Shown piece after piece: positions 14,601 to 30,800 of a stretch of 64,000 nucleotides of DNA (its first letter is position 1; each line of letters opens with the position of its first letter). Under the pieces are notes generated by a model. The model did no database searches. It saw only the letters and a list, made by a program, of their open reading frames with translations, and was not told the DNA's origin. Both the position numbers and the translations under genes were made by a program. Source of the stretch: Lanius collurio (taxonomy: Eukaryota; Chordata; Aves; Passeriformes; Laniidae); assembly GCA_020086605.1 (NCBI GenBank), contig JACBWW010000007.1, positions 21,359,572-21,423,571 of the forward strand, read 5' to 3'.

Positions 14601-15855
14601 AACATTTTCATCATGAAGTTTGCCTATCCCAGTACTGATGACTTCTTGTTGCCAAATATATCTAAATATTACACAGTTAATCACAGTTAATTCACTTTTG
14701 ATGCTGAACTCTGAGATTTCTGCATTCAAAAGTACCTGTTTGTCTAATTTCATAGTGTGTGTCTAATATGCTGTGCAACAAAAGCTTTTTTTTTTTTTTT
14801 TGCTTTGTAAATTGTCCTGAAGCATTTGATTGGTTTTTACTCAATTTATGCTTGAGGTTCTTGTTAAGACTGCAAAATCTTTCTCCCTTGAACATCATTT
14901 AGATTCATGGAAGGCTACAAGGGCTGCTAAATCCTCTGAGTGCTTCAAAATAGGCATCTGAGGTTTTTTTATATATCTGCACACCATTCACTGCAGTGCA
15001 GTAAAGCTGCAGTTTCCAGAGCCCAATCCTACCATTAAACATTCAGTGGAAAGATTTACAGCCCCTTTGTGCCACAAGTATCTTTGTTTTAATTCAGTAC
15101 TGAAGACTCAAGGTTAACAAAAAAGCCCTTGCTGCTGAATTAAAACACTGCAATTCTCTTTAAAGGAATGCCATAGGAAAATAACATTATTTATTAATAT
15201 TGCTCACAGATTAAGCTGCTTTGAGGGTTGTTTCCTTGATGTTTACAACTCTATTTCAGCGAAACATTGATGTCTTTATTTTGTTTTGTAAGCAGAATTA
15301 ATTTAAATTTTTAACCTTCTCAAAGAAAAATTTATATCTAAGTCTCTTCTTCATTCCAGTCAAGTACTTATTATTGCCATTATAGCCCTCAGAGAGAAAA
15401 AATTTTCCAGCGTCTGCCTTTCTGTTCTAATTCCTCCCTGAGTCGTCATCCCTGTGAAGGTCACTGAAAAACAAGAACTTCCTTTCTTTTTTAGCAGATA
15501 AGTGCTATCTGCCTGGCAGTTCCTTCTTCAAGTAGCAGACATGTTGCCTCTGTTTTTTCAGTATCTTAGTGAACCACTTTTTCTGTGAGACATGCTTTTT
15601 GTCTTAGTAATTGTCCTATTTTTTGAACTAAAAATACAGTGTGTTACTATTCTCACTGAGCTACTGAAAGAAAATACTTTGAGGGAACACACTAATTAAA
15701 ATCTATTAAATATGAATAAGCCTCATTTACCTCCTGTCTTAACACAAATGTTTCTATACTACTACTTCAAAATCAGATTTTGAGACCACTGGAATGGGAT
15801 ACTGATTCTTTTAGAAGTATGCTATCAACAAAATGACTACTGGGCATCACACTTA

Positions 15856-18730
<2,875 letters not shown>

Positions 18731-21700
18731 CTACATGATTTTAGTTCACCAGATACAGAGTTAGCTACAGGGTATCTACATATTCACAACACATCTTCCC
18801 ATCTTTTCATCTTCTGTGCTTTTTTTGTTTGTTTGTTTGTTTTTAAAGGTCACAGTCCTAGTTAAATGTCTCCAGCATAAGCAGAGAGACTCATTCTGTG
18901 GGCTGTTTAGCTTTAGTTTGTTTTTCCCTAATTCAGTGGTCCCATTTATGAAGAATCACTGTTTCCTTTCTGAAATATTTCTGTAATAGTGCAACAATAC
19001 AGAAAGAAGATTTTAAACCCTTTATAACTGATATGGGTAGAGTACAAAGGCTTAGGAAACCATTTTTGAGCAAAGATGTGAGATAGCCCGTCTATGAATG
19101 AGAACAATACCCCTTAGGACATTAATTTAAATACTTCTTACCGAAACTGTCCCAAACTACGTAGCTCTTTAAATTACTGTACTTGTGATATGGATAGATG
19201 TACTCAGAAACAGAAAAAAGAGGGCTGAAGTAAATAGTAAAGGGAACACAAAAAAAAACTAGGAAAAAATTACACTTCAGTTTCACAGAGGATATTTATT
19301 AGAAAGAAAGCAGGTAAATCCATGGCAATATAGCCTTTGGTAGGAAGATTTTATCTGGACAAATCAGGTTTTGTCTTTCTCCTTGGAAACTGCAGGGAAA
19401 GCTGTGCTGATGTTTTTTGTTCCTGTACTGTGGTTATCAGATTCTAGAAACAAAGCATGACACGTTTGCTTCTTGTCTTGCAACTGAGAACAAAATGGCT
19501 GTAAGATTAGTACTGAGATTAATTTTGTTTTTGGAAACCAGCTAAGGTGAAACATTGCAGTTATCCCTGCTGCCTATCATTCACAGTTAAGACCTTCTGC
19601 TATGTCCAAATTACCACATTGAGACCTGTACTCACAGTCCACTCTTTAACTCCCACAGACCTTTTCCTGTTAGACAAGTGCAAAGTCTGAAGTCTATTAG
19701 AAAGACCTTACAGCATATGGAAGTTTTCAGATGGACATTACTGATCTAGGCACCAGTGACTGCTATCAAAGACAAAACAAGGACATCTCTTGCCAGGTAT
19801 TTTCCAGCTAATTACCAGTTAAGACAAGTTTTCTAGAAGAGGGAGCCAGGACTCAGGAGATCTGTGGTCTTGTGCAGCTTGAAATGAATCTGTTATTATA
19901 AAGTACCTGAACCTGCTGTAACAAAGACCTCCGTGATCCTGACTGGAATGGGAGTCTTAGGTCCCTACAGAATAAAAAGACCTTGCAGTACATTTCCTTT
20001 GCTTTGGCAAAGGGGAACAGATCTTTCTGCACTGGCAGTAATAATTTTTTTTGTTGATAGGAAGAATGAAAATACACAGGGTGGAAAGTATTCACAATAT
20101 GGAGGAAGCAGAATACAAACAGTACACATTTTGTTAAATAGCCTTTGATTAAGCTCTTTCATTGAAAAAGTCTCTAATAATGACAAGCACAGTTATAAGA
20201 ATGGAAATAATATATTTTTTCTCTATATCAATGGAGAAAAAAAAACCCTATTAATCCACAGTTGTCTCAATTTATTTTTTTAACAGATGTGCTTTTCTCT
20301 TTTTTCACATGCCTTTTTTATTGTTTTAAGCCTGTCAAAGAAAGAATAACCCAGTTGCTGGCTTTGTTACAGCAGCTCACTGCAATATTCCCTAATTAAG
20401 GCATTATTCAATCAGAACTATAACATCCATTGGATAAGAAGGGTGTTGTAACCTTTAAATTAGTATGGTAGTTAATATTCAGAGCCTAAACATGCTTTAG
20501 TTCTCCTAGCAGCATCAAGCTAATGATGATTGAACTTCATAATTTTGAATTCTTATGAAATGTACTGAAAGGTGAACAGGATAAAACTGCAGTCAATGAA
20601 TATCTAATGTTCAACAGATGAAGCTTTTTTTGCTGTTGTTTCCTCAGTTCTCTGCTGATTCTTATTAATTGCAAGAACAAATTTTCTTAATTTAAAAACT
20701 AATCACCATGGCAAAGAGTCAGCCCCACATGACAAAAACTGAATTAATAAATCTACCATTTCTTGACAAGGATATATTTTCTTTCATGCTCTGAGTACCA
20801 GATCAAAATATTTCTTCAAAGCTATTTGAAGAAATTCAGGCAAATAGTAATTATTTGTCTAGAAATACTCAACACTAAGAGTTCTTGCCTTTTTTCTATA
20901 TTTCTTCAATGAAGAGAAAAAATGTTTCTTTAAACTGAAGTTCCTGAAGTAACAGTTTTTATTTTTCTCTGACTCTATAAACAAAAAGAATTCAAGAAAA
21001 ATGCTTTAGTTTTAAACTAGTAGACAGCAACAGTCGAGGAGAAAAATATTACAAATGGAAATTGCTGGGAATTTTCCTCAGTCTTTAAGAATACATGTAC
21101 TCAAAAGCTATATGCTGTCACTTGCCCTGTTTTAGTAATGCAGTGAAGACACAAAGCTACACACAAGACTCTTTTAGATCCCACTTAGACAAAAAGAAAT
21201 CTCTAGTTCTATCTTTATAGTTGGTTTCCCCATATGCTACAGAAATCTTTCTGAGATACTAAACAAATCCCAACATACTAGTGGTGATATTTCCCCTTTA
21301 CTACTAAGAAGTTATGCAGAGACCCACAGGGACCAGTAGAAGGGAAATATACCTATAAAATCCACATGGACAGTTTACTTTTGTCCAGCTCCAGCCTTGT
21401 CTGGTGGTTGGAGGCCATCCCTACTCTAGCAGAGTTGGCAGACCTTCAAGACTCAGTCTAAAGAGAACAGGTGGACCTCCTGCCACTGTACACATTTCAT
21501 GTATTTATTTTACCATGGTCACTCTACTGTCTGGTCCATGGGCTGAATGAATGGACACAGTGCATAAGGAGCAGGGCATCTCCCTGCTGAGGCTCACCAG
21601 GAAGGGCCCAGGCTGTAAGGAACACAATGTGCAAGGAATGCTGACAGTACTGAGGTTTTCTGTGGAAACACAGTCTTGATCTGAATTAAAACACTAATGG

Positions 21701-24109
21701 GGACATGGTCAGGAACAAAATTATATTTTTCCAAGCACAGAATTTCAATTTAACATGCACAGATTTAGGAAAAAATAAAGATTATGGAGAAAACCTCCAA
21801 AACACCATTTTGTTAAAGATATTAAGTTATGATCTGAGAACTGTGGTTTCACCCTTAGAGAAAAAATAAAATCACTAAGATAACTGCAATCTTGCAGTAA
21901 TTTTCATTTTAAAAAAAATTCTATGACATGCTTTCTCCTTCTTTTTAAATTATTTAAAAAAATAAATTACACAACAACTTTCCTTTGACATTTTGCACAC
22001 AGCAATACCCAATATTACATCACTGCAGGAAAAGTCCATTCTTTTTCTTCATATCTTGGCCCCTGGGCCTAATGCATATCAAATCAATTTGATGGCTGGC
22101 TGAAAGCCTAAATTTCAACTGTGAATGTTCCTCCACTGCTTTGTGCCTTTTCCTCTCTCTCTCTCCTTCCCTTCCAACCCCCAAGTGGGGAGGCTGTTCC
22201 CCAAGGGAAATAGATGAGGTTGACTTAATATGTGAAAGCTGGTATTACCTTACTGGCTCAAAATAGTATCAAAATTATATTTTGGCACTGGTAAACTGCA
22301 CTGACTTGCAGACTTAAATAAAACCAGAAAGTCAGTCCATTATATTTTACTTTTTTTTCCCATTTAACAAGGGAAAATATAAATAATGAAAAAATTAAAC
22401 TTGATTCTATCATGCATTTTACTAGCTACCAAAATCAGTTTTAAAACTGTATCTTGAAATGAGCCATACTTATCTTTGTAAATTAAGTACTTTTGCTTCA
22501 TCTTCTGCCCTTCACAGGTTTTTTAAAAAGGAAATGTTTAATTTCTGAGATATAGTTGTCACATAAAAAATAATGCCAAACTTAGTAAGACTCAATAAAT
22601 AGCCAAGATATCACAATGAGGAATTAATCACCAGGAAATCTGTAGAAAATCAACAAGCTAGTGCATTTTGATCTATTTAACTCCTCTTTTTTAAGCCCCT
22701 GCTGTATTTTCTGAGTTGACATTTCTTTTGTCTTTATGCCTTTTCATGACTGTTGTCCAAGCCTGAATAGCCTGCTGCAGTTTATTTGTCAGGCAACCTA
22801 GAAAGATTGATTTGTACAGCAACTGATCAGTACTATGACATAAGCAATATAAATAAGGTACTGGAGACTGTGCTTCAGAGTACAATCATATCTGTTTTAT
22901 TTACATTTGTGAAATACCAGAGTAGGGGCTTTTCAAAGCAAAGAGCAAATGTCAAGCATGCAGCAGAGCCTTGATATTTTCTATTAGATTTTGTCTGTAC
23001 CTATCACATTTGCCACTGTAAAAGTGGACCTATTCAAAAGTGAAATTCACTGGGGATTACTGAGAACATAGATACTAGAGGAAGACCCTGAAATATAAAT
23101 AATTGAGGAATAGAGAAGCATTAGAGAGAGTTATCATATAAGTTTGTCCAATACTTGCCCTTCCCTAACCATTCCCAAACATCCTCAACAGTGTTCGGAG
23201 ACAGGATGCTTGGCCAGATGACATCTAGGTTGGAATCAATATTCCTTATATTCCTATATTCCTTTTTTTTTGTTTTGGTTCTATGTCTATTAACAGTACA
23301 ATGTAAACTTCACTGCAAAGCTGATGGGATGCAAGATAGAGTGATGGTGCCCTTGGCACAAGTTTAGCAGAAAAAAATTCCTGCAGCATGACTGGCCTAT
23401 GCAAAGCTGAGTAAGAATCACTGCTGCCCCTGAAACATCTACCTAGAGACTAAAACAAATGAGAGGACTGTCGACTGGCTACATATGGGTCTGTGCAGAA
23501 ATAATGTTACACACACACTTCTTCATCCTGAAAATAGAACAATGCCTTTCCTCCAGCTGTGAATTGGTTTGAAATTTGCAGGTGTTACTGCCAAAACAAA
23601 TGTTCTAATATTCAGAAACTTTAGTAGTAGGATAGCCTGTGATTATGAAAAAGTGGTCACAAAAGGGAATTTCTGCATGTTATGGCTGTTTACCCTATCC
23701 AGCTGCAAATAACACTCATTTAAATTTTAACTCAAGTTATGGTAAGTAAAGAGAAATAAGGATTGAAGGCAACTCACCTTAAAGTTTTCATATTTGTTCA
23801 CAGATTATGTTAAAATATAAAGGACAGTGATGCTTTTAATTCAATTCTCTAACTCAGGCTTAAGAAAACAATCTCTTCTGATTCTGCCTTGATGGATTCT
23901 TTTAAATTACTTCTATTGGGAAGATAAAACCTGAATCTGCTTGTTTAGAAAGAACTTCTCATTATTACATACAGTACAAAAGAATAGGTCAGAGATAGTG
24001 AAGCAAGAATATTATTTGTTTCTATATTGATTCAGTACTGAAACCTAAAGTCTATTTTTTACAATTCAGGAAAATATCTAATCTTAAGTATATAAAAGTC
24101 TTTTGAAAA

Positions 24110-24478
24110 TGATGCCTTGAGAGGCCACCTAAAAACAGAGACTAGACAAAAATAAGGGAATAAAGGTAGGTATTTATTTTAAAGGTCTTCAAAGGTACAC
24201 CTGGGTAGCCAGAGGCTATTGCCAAGATGGACCCCAAGATGGACAATGGGTCACGAGTTCTTCACACTTTTATAGGTCTGGTTCATTTGCATATCAGGGT
24301 TAAGTCTCCAATAAAGCTTCAGTTTAATGATGTAATTTCCCCTCAGCTTACCCCCTCTCAGAGGCTCTTTGGTTTATACTTTTTGGGCCTAGGACAGTCT
24401 GAGTGTCCTTGGAGAGCAGGCCCAGAGAGGCTTTGTTATGTCTACCCAGCATGAGAGAGCAGAAGTGAACAGGCTACA
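24110..24478 (-). mobile_element. Endogenous retrovirus LTR, passerine type, family A
   Basis: On the minus strand this starts TGTAGCCTGTTCACTTCTGC and ends near GGCATCA. It has an octamer ATGCAAAT (24285-24292), then a TATA box CCTATAAAAG (24267-24276), then an AATAAA signal (24173-24178). That is the order U3 promoter, R, polyadenylation expected of an LTR. The same layout recurs at 45.3-45.7 kb. No internal retroviral coding sequence adjoins it, so it is probably a solo LTR. The exact ends are estimated from the TG and CA termini, and no clean target duplication is seen. Confidence 0.75.
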
Positions 24479-25494
24479 AGAAACTTCAGTTACACACTAG
24501 GCAGAACAGGATCTGAAAAATATGAAAGTTAAAACCTAAGGCATCAAAAGTGTCCTGGTTAATAGATGTGTATAAGAAAACTTAGTAGTAAAAGAATGAG
24601 AAAAGAGGATACATTTTAACAAGAATTAAAACTTATTTTTATGCATATTTCCAAACGAGGAAAATTTTCTTTACATAAATTTATCAGAACACTAAGGAGA
24701 TCAATAGTTTCCTTCAGTCAAGCCATTGCATTCTACAATGAAATATTTTCAATGAATCTAATCAAAATTAGTACATGAAACTTAAACTGCTCTTAAATTT
24801 GCCTTGTTCATTGCAAAATGTTCTGAAGCTATTGTGCAATGAGGTTAGCCAATTAATGTTATTTAAAATATTAGATATTTAAGATATTCCCACCATTCCA
24901 TTCTATTGGCATTATTCATGATGATTAGCACATAACTCTACAGAAAGTATCACCGACAATCATTAAGAATATAGATTTTTTTAGACTATAGTAAATAACA
25001 ATGACAGAATCAAACATTTCAGAAAACATTCACTTATCTACTGTCTTCTTACCTACTATTTATCCAAATATTTAACAAGTTAAACCAGCAATTACATAAT
25101 ATACAATCAATAAAACAGCAGGTTCAATTAAAAAGAATACTGTTGAATACATTATTAACAGCCTGATTTACACCAAAATAAACTAAGCTAAAATCAATTC
25201 ATTGCTGTAGGAACGTTATTGCCAGGAAAAAAAAAAAAAGGTGTGTGTGTTGGAGGAGAGACTGATAAATAGCTAGTGTTGTCAGCCTATGATTTGAAAA
25301 TATTTCATCATCACTGATCTAGATGGTCAAATCCAAAGGAATTTAACAAGAAAAATGTGCCATGAGTACCTATGAAGCAGTAATACAGTTTCACACACTT
25401 TCTCCTCAGATGAGAAAATATGAAAAACAAACAAGAAAAATTATAGATTGAGACAAAGTGCAATAAGTAAAAGAAACAGAAAAAACATAACTAA

Positions 25495-25870
25495 AGGAAA
25501 GGACAACATTTAACATCTCCCAAAAGCAGAGTAAAGCCTTGCCAACCTCTGAACAGCAGCAACTTGGAAACCAAACCCACTCCACCTCTTCCTCTCACAC
25601 TGTGTCTGCTGAGTGTGATGATACAGCATCCTTGGTCAGTGTGGGTCAGCTGTCCTGGCTCTTCCTCACCCTCCTGAACTCTTGTCAACCTCCAACTTAC
25701 TGTCTCTGAAGTAGCATGGGAAAAATAAAAAACCTTGGACCTGTGTAAGCACAGTTCAGCAACAGCCACAATGTCAGTCTGTTATCAACACTGTGTTGGC
25801 TATAGACAAAACCCACATCATATGGGCTGCTCTGAAGAAATTTGATTCCATCCCAGCCAGGTCCAGTACA
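25495..25870 (-). mobile_element. Old truncated LTR, related to the LTR at 60.55 kb
   Basis: The minus strand starts TGTACTGGACCTGGCTGGGA. It shares a diverged backbone with the 60551-61140 LTR: GGCTGGGATGGA against GACTGGGATAGA, then CAGTGTTGATAACA, GGACAGCTGACCC against GGACAGGTGACCC, and CTGACCAAGGATG. The TATA region is lost and the 3' part is missing. Opposite orientation and heavier decay make it the older of the two insertions. Confidence 0.65.
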
Positions 25871-26504
25871 TTATTCCATAGCTATGGCACAATCTCCATT
25901 TCTAAAGCACTGTAGAAGTACCTGTCTTGTCCAGAAAAGATGTGCTGTAGGTCTATGAAAGCTAGAAATAATTTTATTATTTTCATTATAAAAAAATATA
26001 TGAAACTTTTATGAAAATAAGACTAAATTAACTTCCTTTTTTCTTTTTTCAACTAAACATTCAACATTATGATGAAGATACAGCATGTGTAACTGTATAT
26101 CTCCAATAGAGAAATAAGACAAAAGAATTTTGCACAAGTTAAAGACATAAAATGACGTTAGGTTTACCCCTAAAAATGACAGAAAAGTTAACCTGCATGA
26201 CATAAATGGGAAACACCGGCTTTAAAAAGAGCAAGGGGATTTTTATCTTTAATTATCAGCTACAAAAGATTAGAATCTTTCAAATAAAATGGCTATGGGA
26301 TATTAGGTGTAATTTTTTTTCTTGGTAGGAAAAACACCAGTTGACCAAGCTGACAATATTACTGCATTAATATACTGGTGTCAAAGCCCAAGTGCTTACA
26401 AGCCACTGTGAAAATGAGAAAGGCTTAAGAACTTCATTAGGTATTTGCTATTAAAAAATAAGTTACTTTTATATAATGTTACTTTTAAGACAAATAAAAT
26501 TGAT

Positions 26505-27000
26505 AACCCCCTACCACAGGCAGGAGTGCCACCCATTAGACCAGGCTGCTCAACCTGGTCACATCCAATGGGGCCTTGAACACTTTCAGAAATGGGGCAT
26601 GCACAGCTTGTCTGGGCAAACACTGGGCTTACTTTGGTGCAGTGCTTCAGCACCCTCACAGCAGAAAATTTCTTCCTGATCTCTCCTCTTTTAGTTTAAA
26701 GCTATTACCTCTTGTTCTATCACTACATATCCTTGAAGAAGCTCCTTTCCAGGTTTCCTGTTACCCCTTCAGGTATTGAAAGGTTGCTACAGGGTCTGCC
26801 CAGAGCCTTCAACTCTCCATGCTGAGTGAGTTTAACTCTCTCAGTCTGTCTTCATAGGAGAGGAACTCAAACTCTCCAGTCATCTTCATGGCCTTTCTCT
26901 GGACTTGTTCAGACAGATCCGTGTTGTCCTTAGGTTGGCAGTCCCAGAGCTGGGCAGAGTACTCCAGGCAGGGTGAAAAAAGTAGGAAAATGCAAAAATG
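26505..27000 (-). mobile_element. CR1 non-LTR retrotransposon fragment (3' end of ORF2 and 3' UTR)
   Basis: Translation of the minus strand around 26809-27006 gives LEYSAQLWDCQPKDNTDLSE, then VQRKAMKMTGEFEFLSYEDR, the conserved end of the CR1 ORF2 protein. The following bases carry the usual CR1 3' UTR features: Cys-rich GTGTTCAAGGCCCCATTGGA and CTCCTGCCTGTGG. The 3' octamer tail is absent and the 5' end is truncated, as in most CR1 copies. Confidence 0.85.
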
Positions 27001-27653
27001 CAGCATTTAGCAATAACGACATGCCTACTATACCAAGTAGGTAGACATCATGAACCTGTTAGAAAAGGAAATGTAATTTCAGATAGCAGACTTCTGCTAG
27101 GATTGACCACAGGGAAAAGGGTGGTGCTTAACAAGTGATCATTAGCAGGGGTCTTGCTTCTGTTCCATGGACAATTCTCATTCCTCTTATGCACGATTTT
27201 CTGTTGCAAGACGTAACGAGTTACCTCACTGGGCTGTGTTGCTTCCTTTACTCAGCTACATATAATCCCATTTTTATTGCTTCCATAGCCTCAGTAATCC
27301 AATCATTTAAACAGAGATCAGAATATTTTAAAGTATACTTTGACTATTCTAAGTTAAGGCAACCCTAGAGAAACACCAAGCAAAACATCTATAGCTATGA
27401 TGTTTGCCAGACAACTTTGATAGTGGAGTCATAAATTAGATGGGCTTTTTTTTGGCAATCTGAGACATTCCTTCAACTTAGAAAAAAAATATTGAAGATA
27501 ATAATCTGTTATGTGCCAATCAATGAGAAGATGAAGTTGCTTGATTGTTTTAGCACATTACATCAAGTTTTCTATAAAGCGCTGAATAAAATTGGAAGGT
27601 CATGATCAATCTTGCCTTATGTCCTACAATATTGTAATAACAGGTGAAATATT

Positions 27654-27803
27654 ATTTCTATTTTTCACTAATTTGGGCCAAAATCTAATGATTTAGAAGA
27701 TTCAACTTTGCAGTTCTTACTCAATTTTATTTCTATTTTGCACCAGTTTGGGTCAAAATCTGATGATTTAGAAAATTTGACTTTGCAATTCTTACTTAGT
27801 TGA
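27654..27803. repeat. 75-bp tandem direct duplication, two diverged copies
   Basis: Copy 1 (27654-27728) and copy 2 (27729-27803) share ATTTCTATTTT-CAC, TTTGGG-CAAAATCT-ATGA and TTTGCA-TTCTTACT with scattered substitutions. It is older than the 91-bp duplication at 11.4 kb. Confidence 0.9.
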
Positions 27804-30800
27804 AGATTTTGCAAGGCGTTCAGTTAGGCTTTGTCTCAATAATACCAGATATATGCATAAATCACAAACATAAAAATAAAATTATAACACATAAAGAACA
27901 ATATAAATATTAAAATAAATTAGCAGGTTGAAGACACCACTATTCTATGAAATGTGGTCCTGATGGAACATTGTCCTACTCATTGTTCAGTTTGTATTAT
28001 CTGGCAGTATTTTTCTCTTTGAATGTTATTATCCATGTCATTGGTGATGTAATTTGATTTTTAAAGCTGTAATAACAAAGGAGGTAAAACTCATCCTTTA
28101 AAATAGGATGAAAGAACCAACATGTAAATTTTGGACATTTTAATATGAGTCACTTGTTGGTAGCTGAGTTTGTGTTACAATAGCTACCATTTCATAGGCA
28201 TCACACAAATTTCTTCAAATGGTATATAATGGATTCCTAATAGAATTACCATGGGCCTTTGGGAGAAATTAGATTTTCAGTTATTACATTCATAATTTAG
28301 AAAAGGAAATGCTGACTAGATTTGTTTAATTTAATGTTCCAGGTAATGTGGGATTTTCCTAATATATCTATTCTTAGGTTTGGGTTTTGGTGCTTTCTCC
28401 TGTGCTTCTCTGATTATTAATATATGTTTTATAGCACTAAATCATTATAAAGGCTGACAGTAATGAATTATTAGTTTTTGGTTTTTGGGTTTTTTTTATG
28501 AAATTCAGGATACCCTAACTTTGTTCAGCTAATAGTGATGGTTTCAGTTATTACACTGTTTATCTCTACACATTCATGTAGTGATTTGCAGACCATGTGA
28601 GAAAACTTGAATAAAGAAAGCTTGAATAAAGAGACTAAGATAGAATTGTCTTTAGAACACTTTTTGGGATTTCTAATTATCTCCAAATTATGCTCTAGCT
28701 CTTAATATTTCTCCAGGATTGATTCAGTTTTGGTGATTTCTGAGAGACCACTGGAAATGATGAAGTGACAATTCCCAAGTGTCAGATATGACTTTTGGGG
28801 ATAGCTTCTGCCTGGTCTCCCCAATGCTCACTGCTGTTGTACTCAAAACAACACATTTCAAAGCCAAAGTAACTCAATCCTTGATCAGTTGCTACAAAAT
28901 ATTCACAACATTATCAATAATTTTGCCTCTCAGACAAAGATATGAATTTGAGGAGGACCTTACTCACAGGGGAAATTTTTTGTAAAGGAAGATTAATCTT
29001 CAGAAAATCTATTATAGAGAGTGGCAGGAGAGAGAGGAAAAAAAAAAACACCACCTTTCTAGAAGCCAGATTAAAACACTGAGTTAAAGTCGTGGTCTGA
29101 TCTGCCATTAAGTAATCACTCTTCACAATGCAAGAAAATTTAATGGAAATAATCTTTAAGGGCATAACGAGCACCACCTCAGCACCTCCTGTATGTGCCA
29201 CCAGGGGTGCAAGGCACCCACAGAAGGGTGTCAGACAGGACTCATCTTCCAATGCAGCAAAGTGGTGTTGAAAGTGCAGGGAAGAAGGTGATCAGTTACA
29301 ACTCCCTAAAGAAAGTACAAGAAAGATGGAAATTACAGAGATCCCACTTGGGAAGCAGTGCAGGTCAGAGGGATGGCTGGAAAAACCACTGCTGTCTGTC
29401 AGGGCTGAGCAAGGTTGTGACAGCAGTTCCTGTGCTTCTCAAAACTATGGTATTTCAGGTGCTAATTTGTACTGCTACTTGTTTTAAGAAAATGAAACAT
29501 GCTATCAAAATCTCCCACATGAATCTTATTCCTGTGGAATCAGTGCAGCTCTCCCAGCATTAGCTGGCATGCATTAGAGCAGCAAGCACTCTTGATTCAC
29601 CTGCACTCCAATATATCGCTACCAGAAATCTTGTGTCTTTGCTAATTTCTGCTACAAAGGATCCTCAATATGTTTCAAGGCACCTGAGATCCTCTACAAA
29701 ACAAGCAAAGCTAAGAGGTTGCAGGGCTAAATTCTAGCAAAGTAGTTGTAAGAGTATGATAATTATCAACCAACTGTAGAAGGCATAAATGTGGAAGTAA
29801 GAAATCAATCTGCAGCAAAAGAAAATATGGAGGGATTTTATAAACTGGTAATACGACTGTATCCAGACTTTACTTTGGTTATTCCAGTGAGATAAAGACA
29901 GATCTTCTGAAATAATTGTTCACAGCAGATGTATCTGAGAAGCCTGAAAAGCTTTGATTTAATTTGATTATAAAGCCAAAAATATTTATTTCCTGGAGCC
30001 ATCGTGATGCTTTCAAATTCTTTAGCACAGCAAAAGATTAAGAGAGACAGTTCTAAAAGATGTATTAAATATACAGCAAAGCCTAAATTGCTTCTGGATT
30101 TGCATATATGTATCTTATTTTATGAAATGTAAATGTTGAGTATATGGACTTTGTTGTTTTCCTCCTGCATTCTTCTGATTATGAAACAGATGTAATTGTG
30201 GAGGAAAAAAAGTTTAGACATTGCTAAATATTCATGTTTTGAGTGTTTCAAAATAGTATTATAAACACGATAATTTTGTATTTGTTATTTTCAACAAGTG
30301 AATGTAATAGAAATAATCGTTTCTTTAGAAACCAATTCTAAGGGCTATGAATTCACATTCTGAAGTTTTGGCAAAGCTCTTTGGGTTGGTTTGTACATCT
30401 TCATACTTCATATTTCTCCCTATTATCATGTATTCAAGAACATAATCCTAAAATTAAGACTCTCAGTCCTCTGAGTGTGGGAGAAAAAAAGTTACCATTA
30501 ACCACATTAAAAGCTCTTCCTCTGCATGTTGCCTGTCCCTAGATTAATGTTCAGCAGAAGGAAGAATATCTAGGAATGACCAGACACAACATTTTTTGTT
30601 CCATTTCACTCTATTCTGTTTCTAAAGAATACTGAAAAAAAATACAATGCAGTGCTAAGAAGTATTAAATAAACTGAGGAAAAAAATAAGCACTAGAAAT
30701 TTATTTTCTTATTTTGATCCCCAGAAGTCACTTTTTTTCGTATGTTTAGGTAAAGCATTGATAGAAGCAATGAAGAAAAGTAAAAGTGAGGGTGACTGTG

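Noticed and set aside
29195..29563. 122-codon plus-strand frame
   Set aside because: I recognise no domain. The length is compatible with chance and the region is not clearly a known repeat, so nothing supports a gene.
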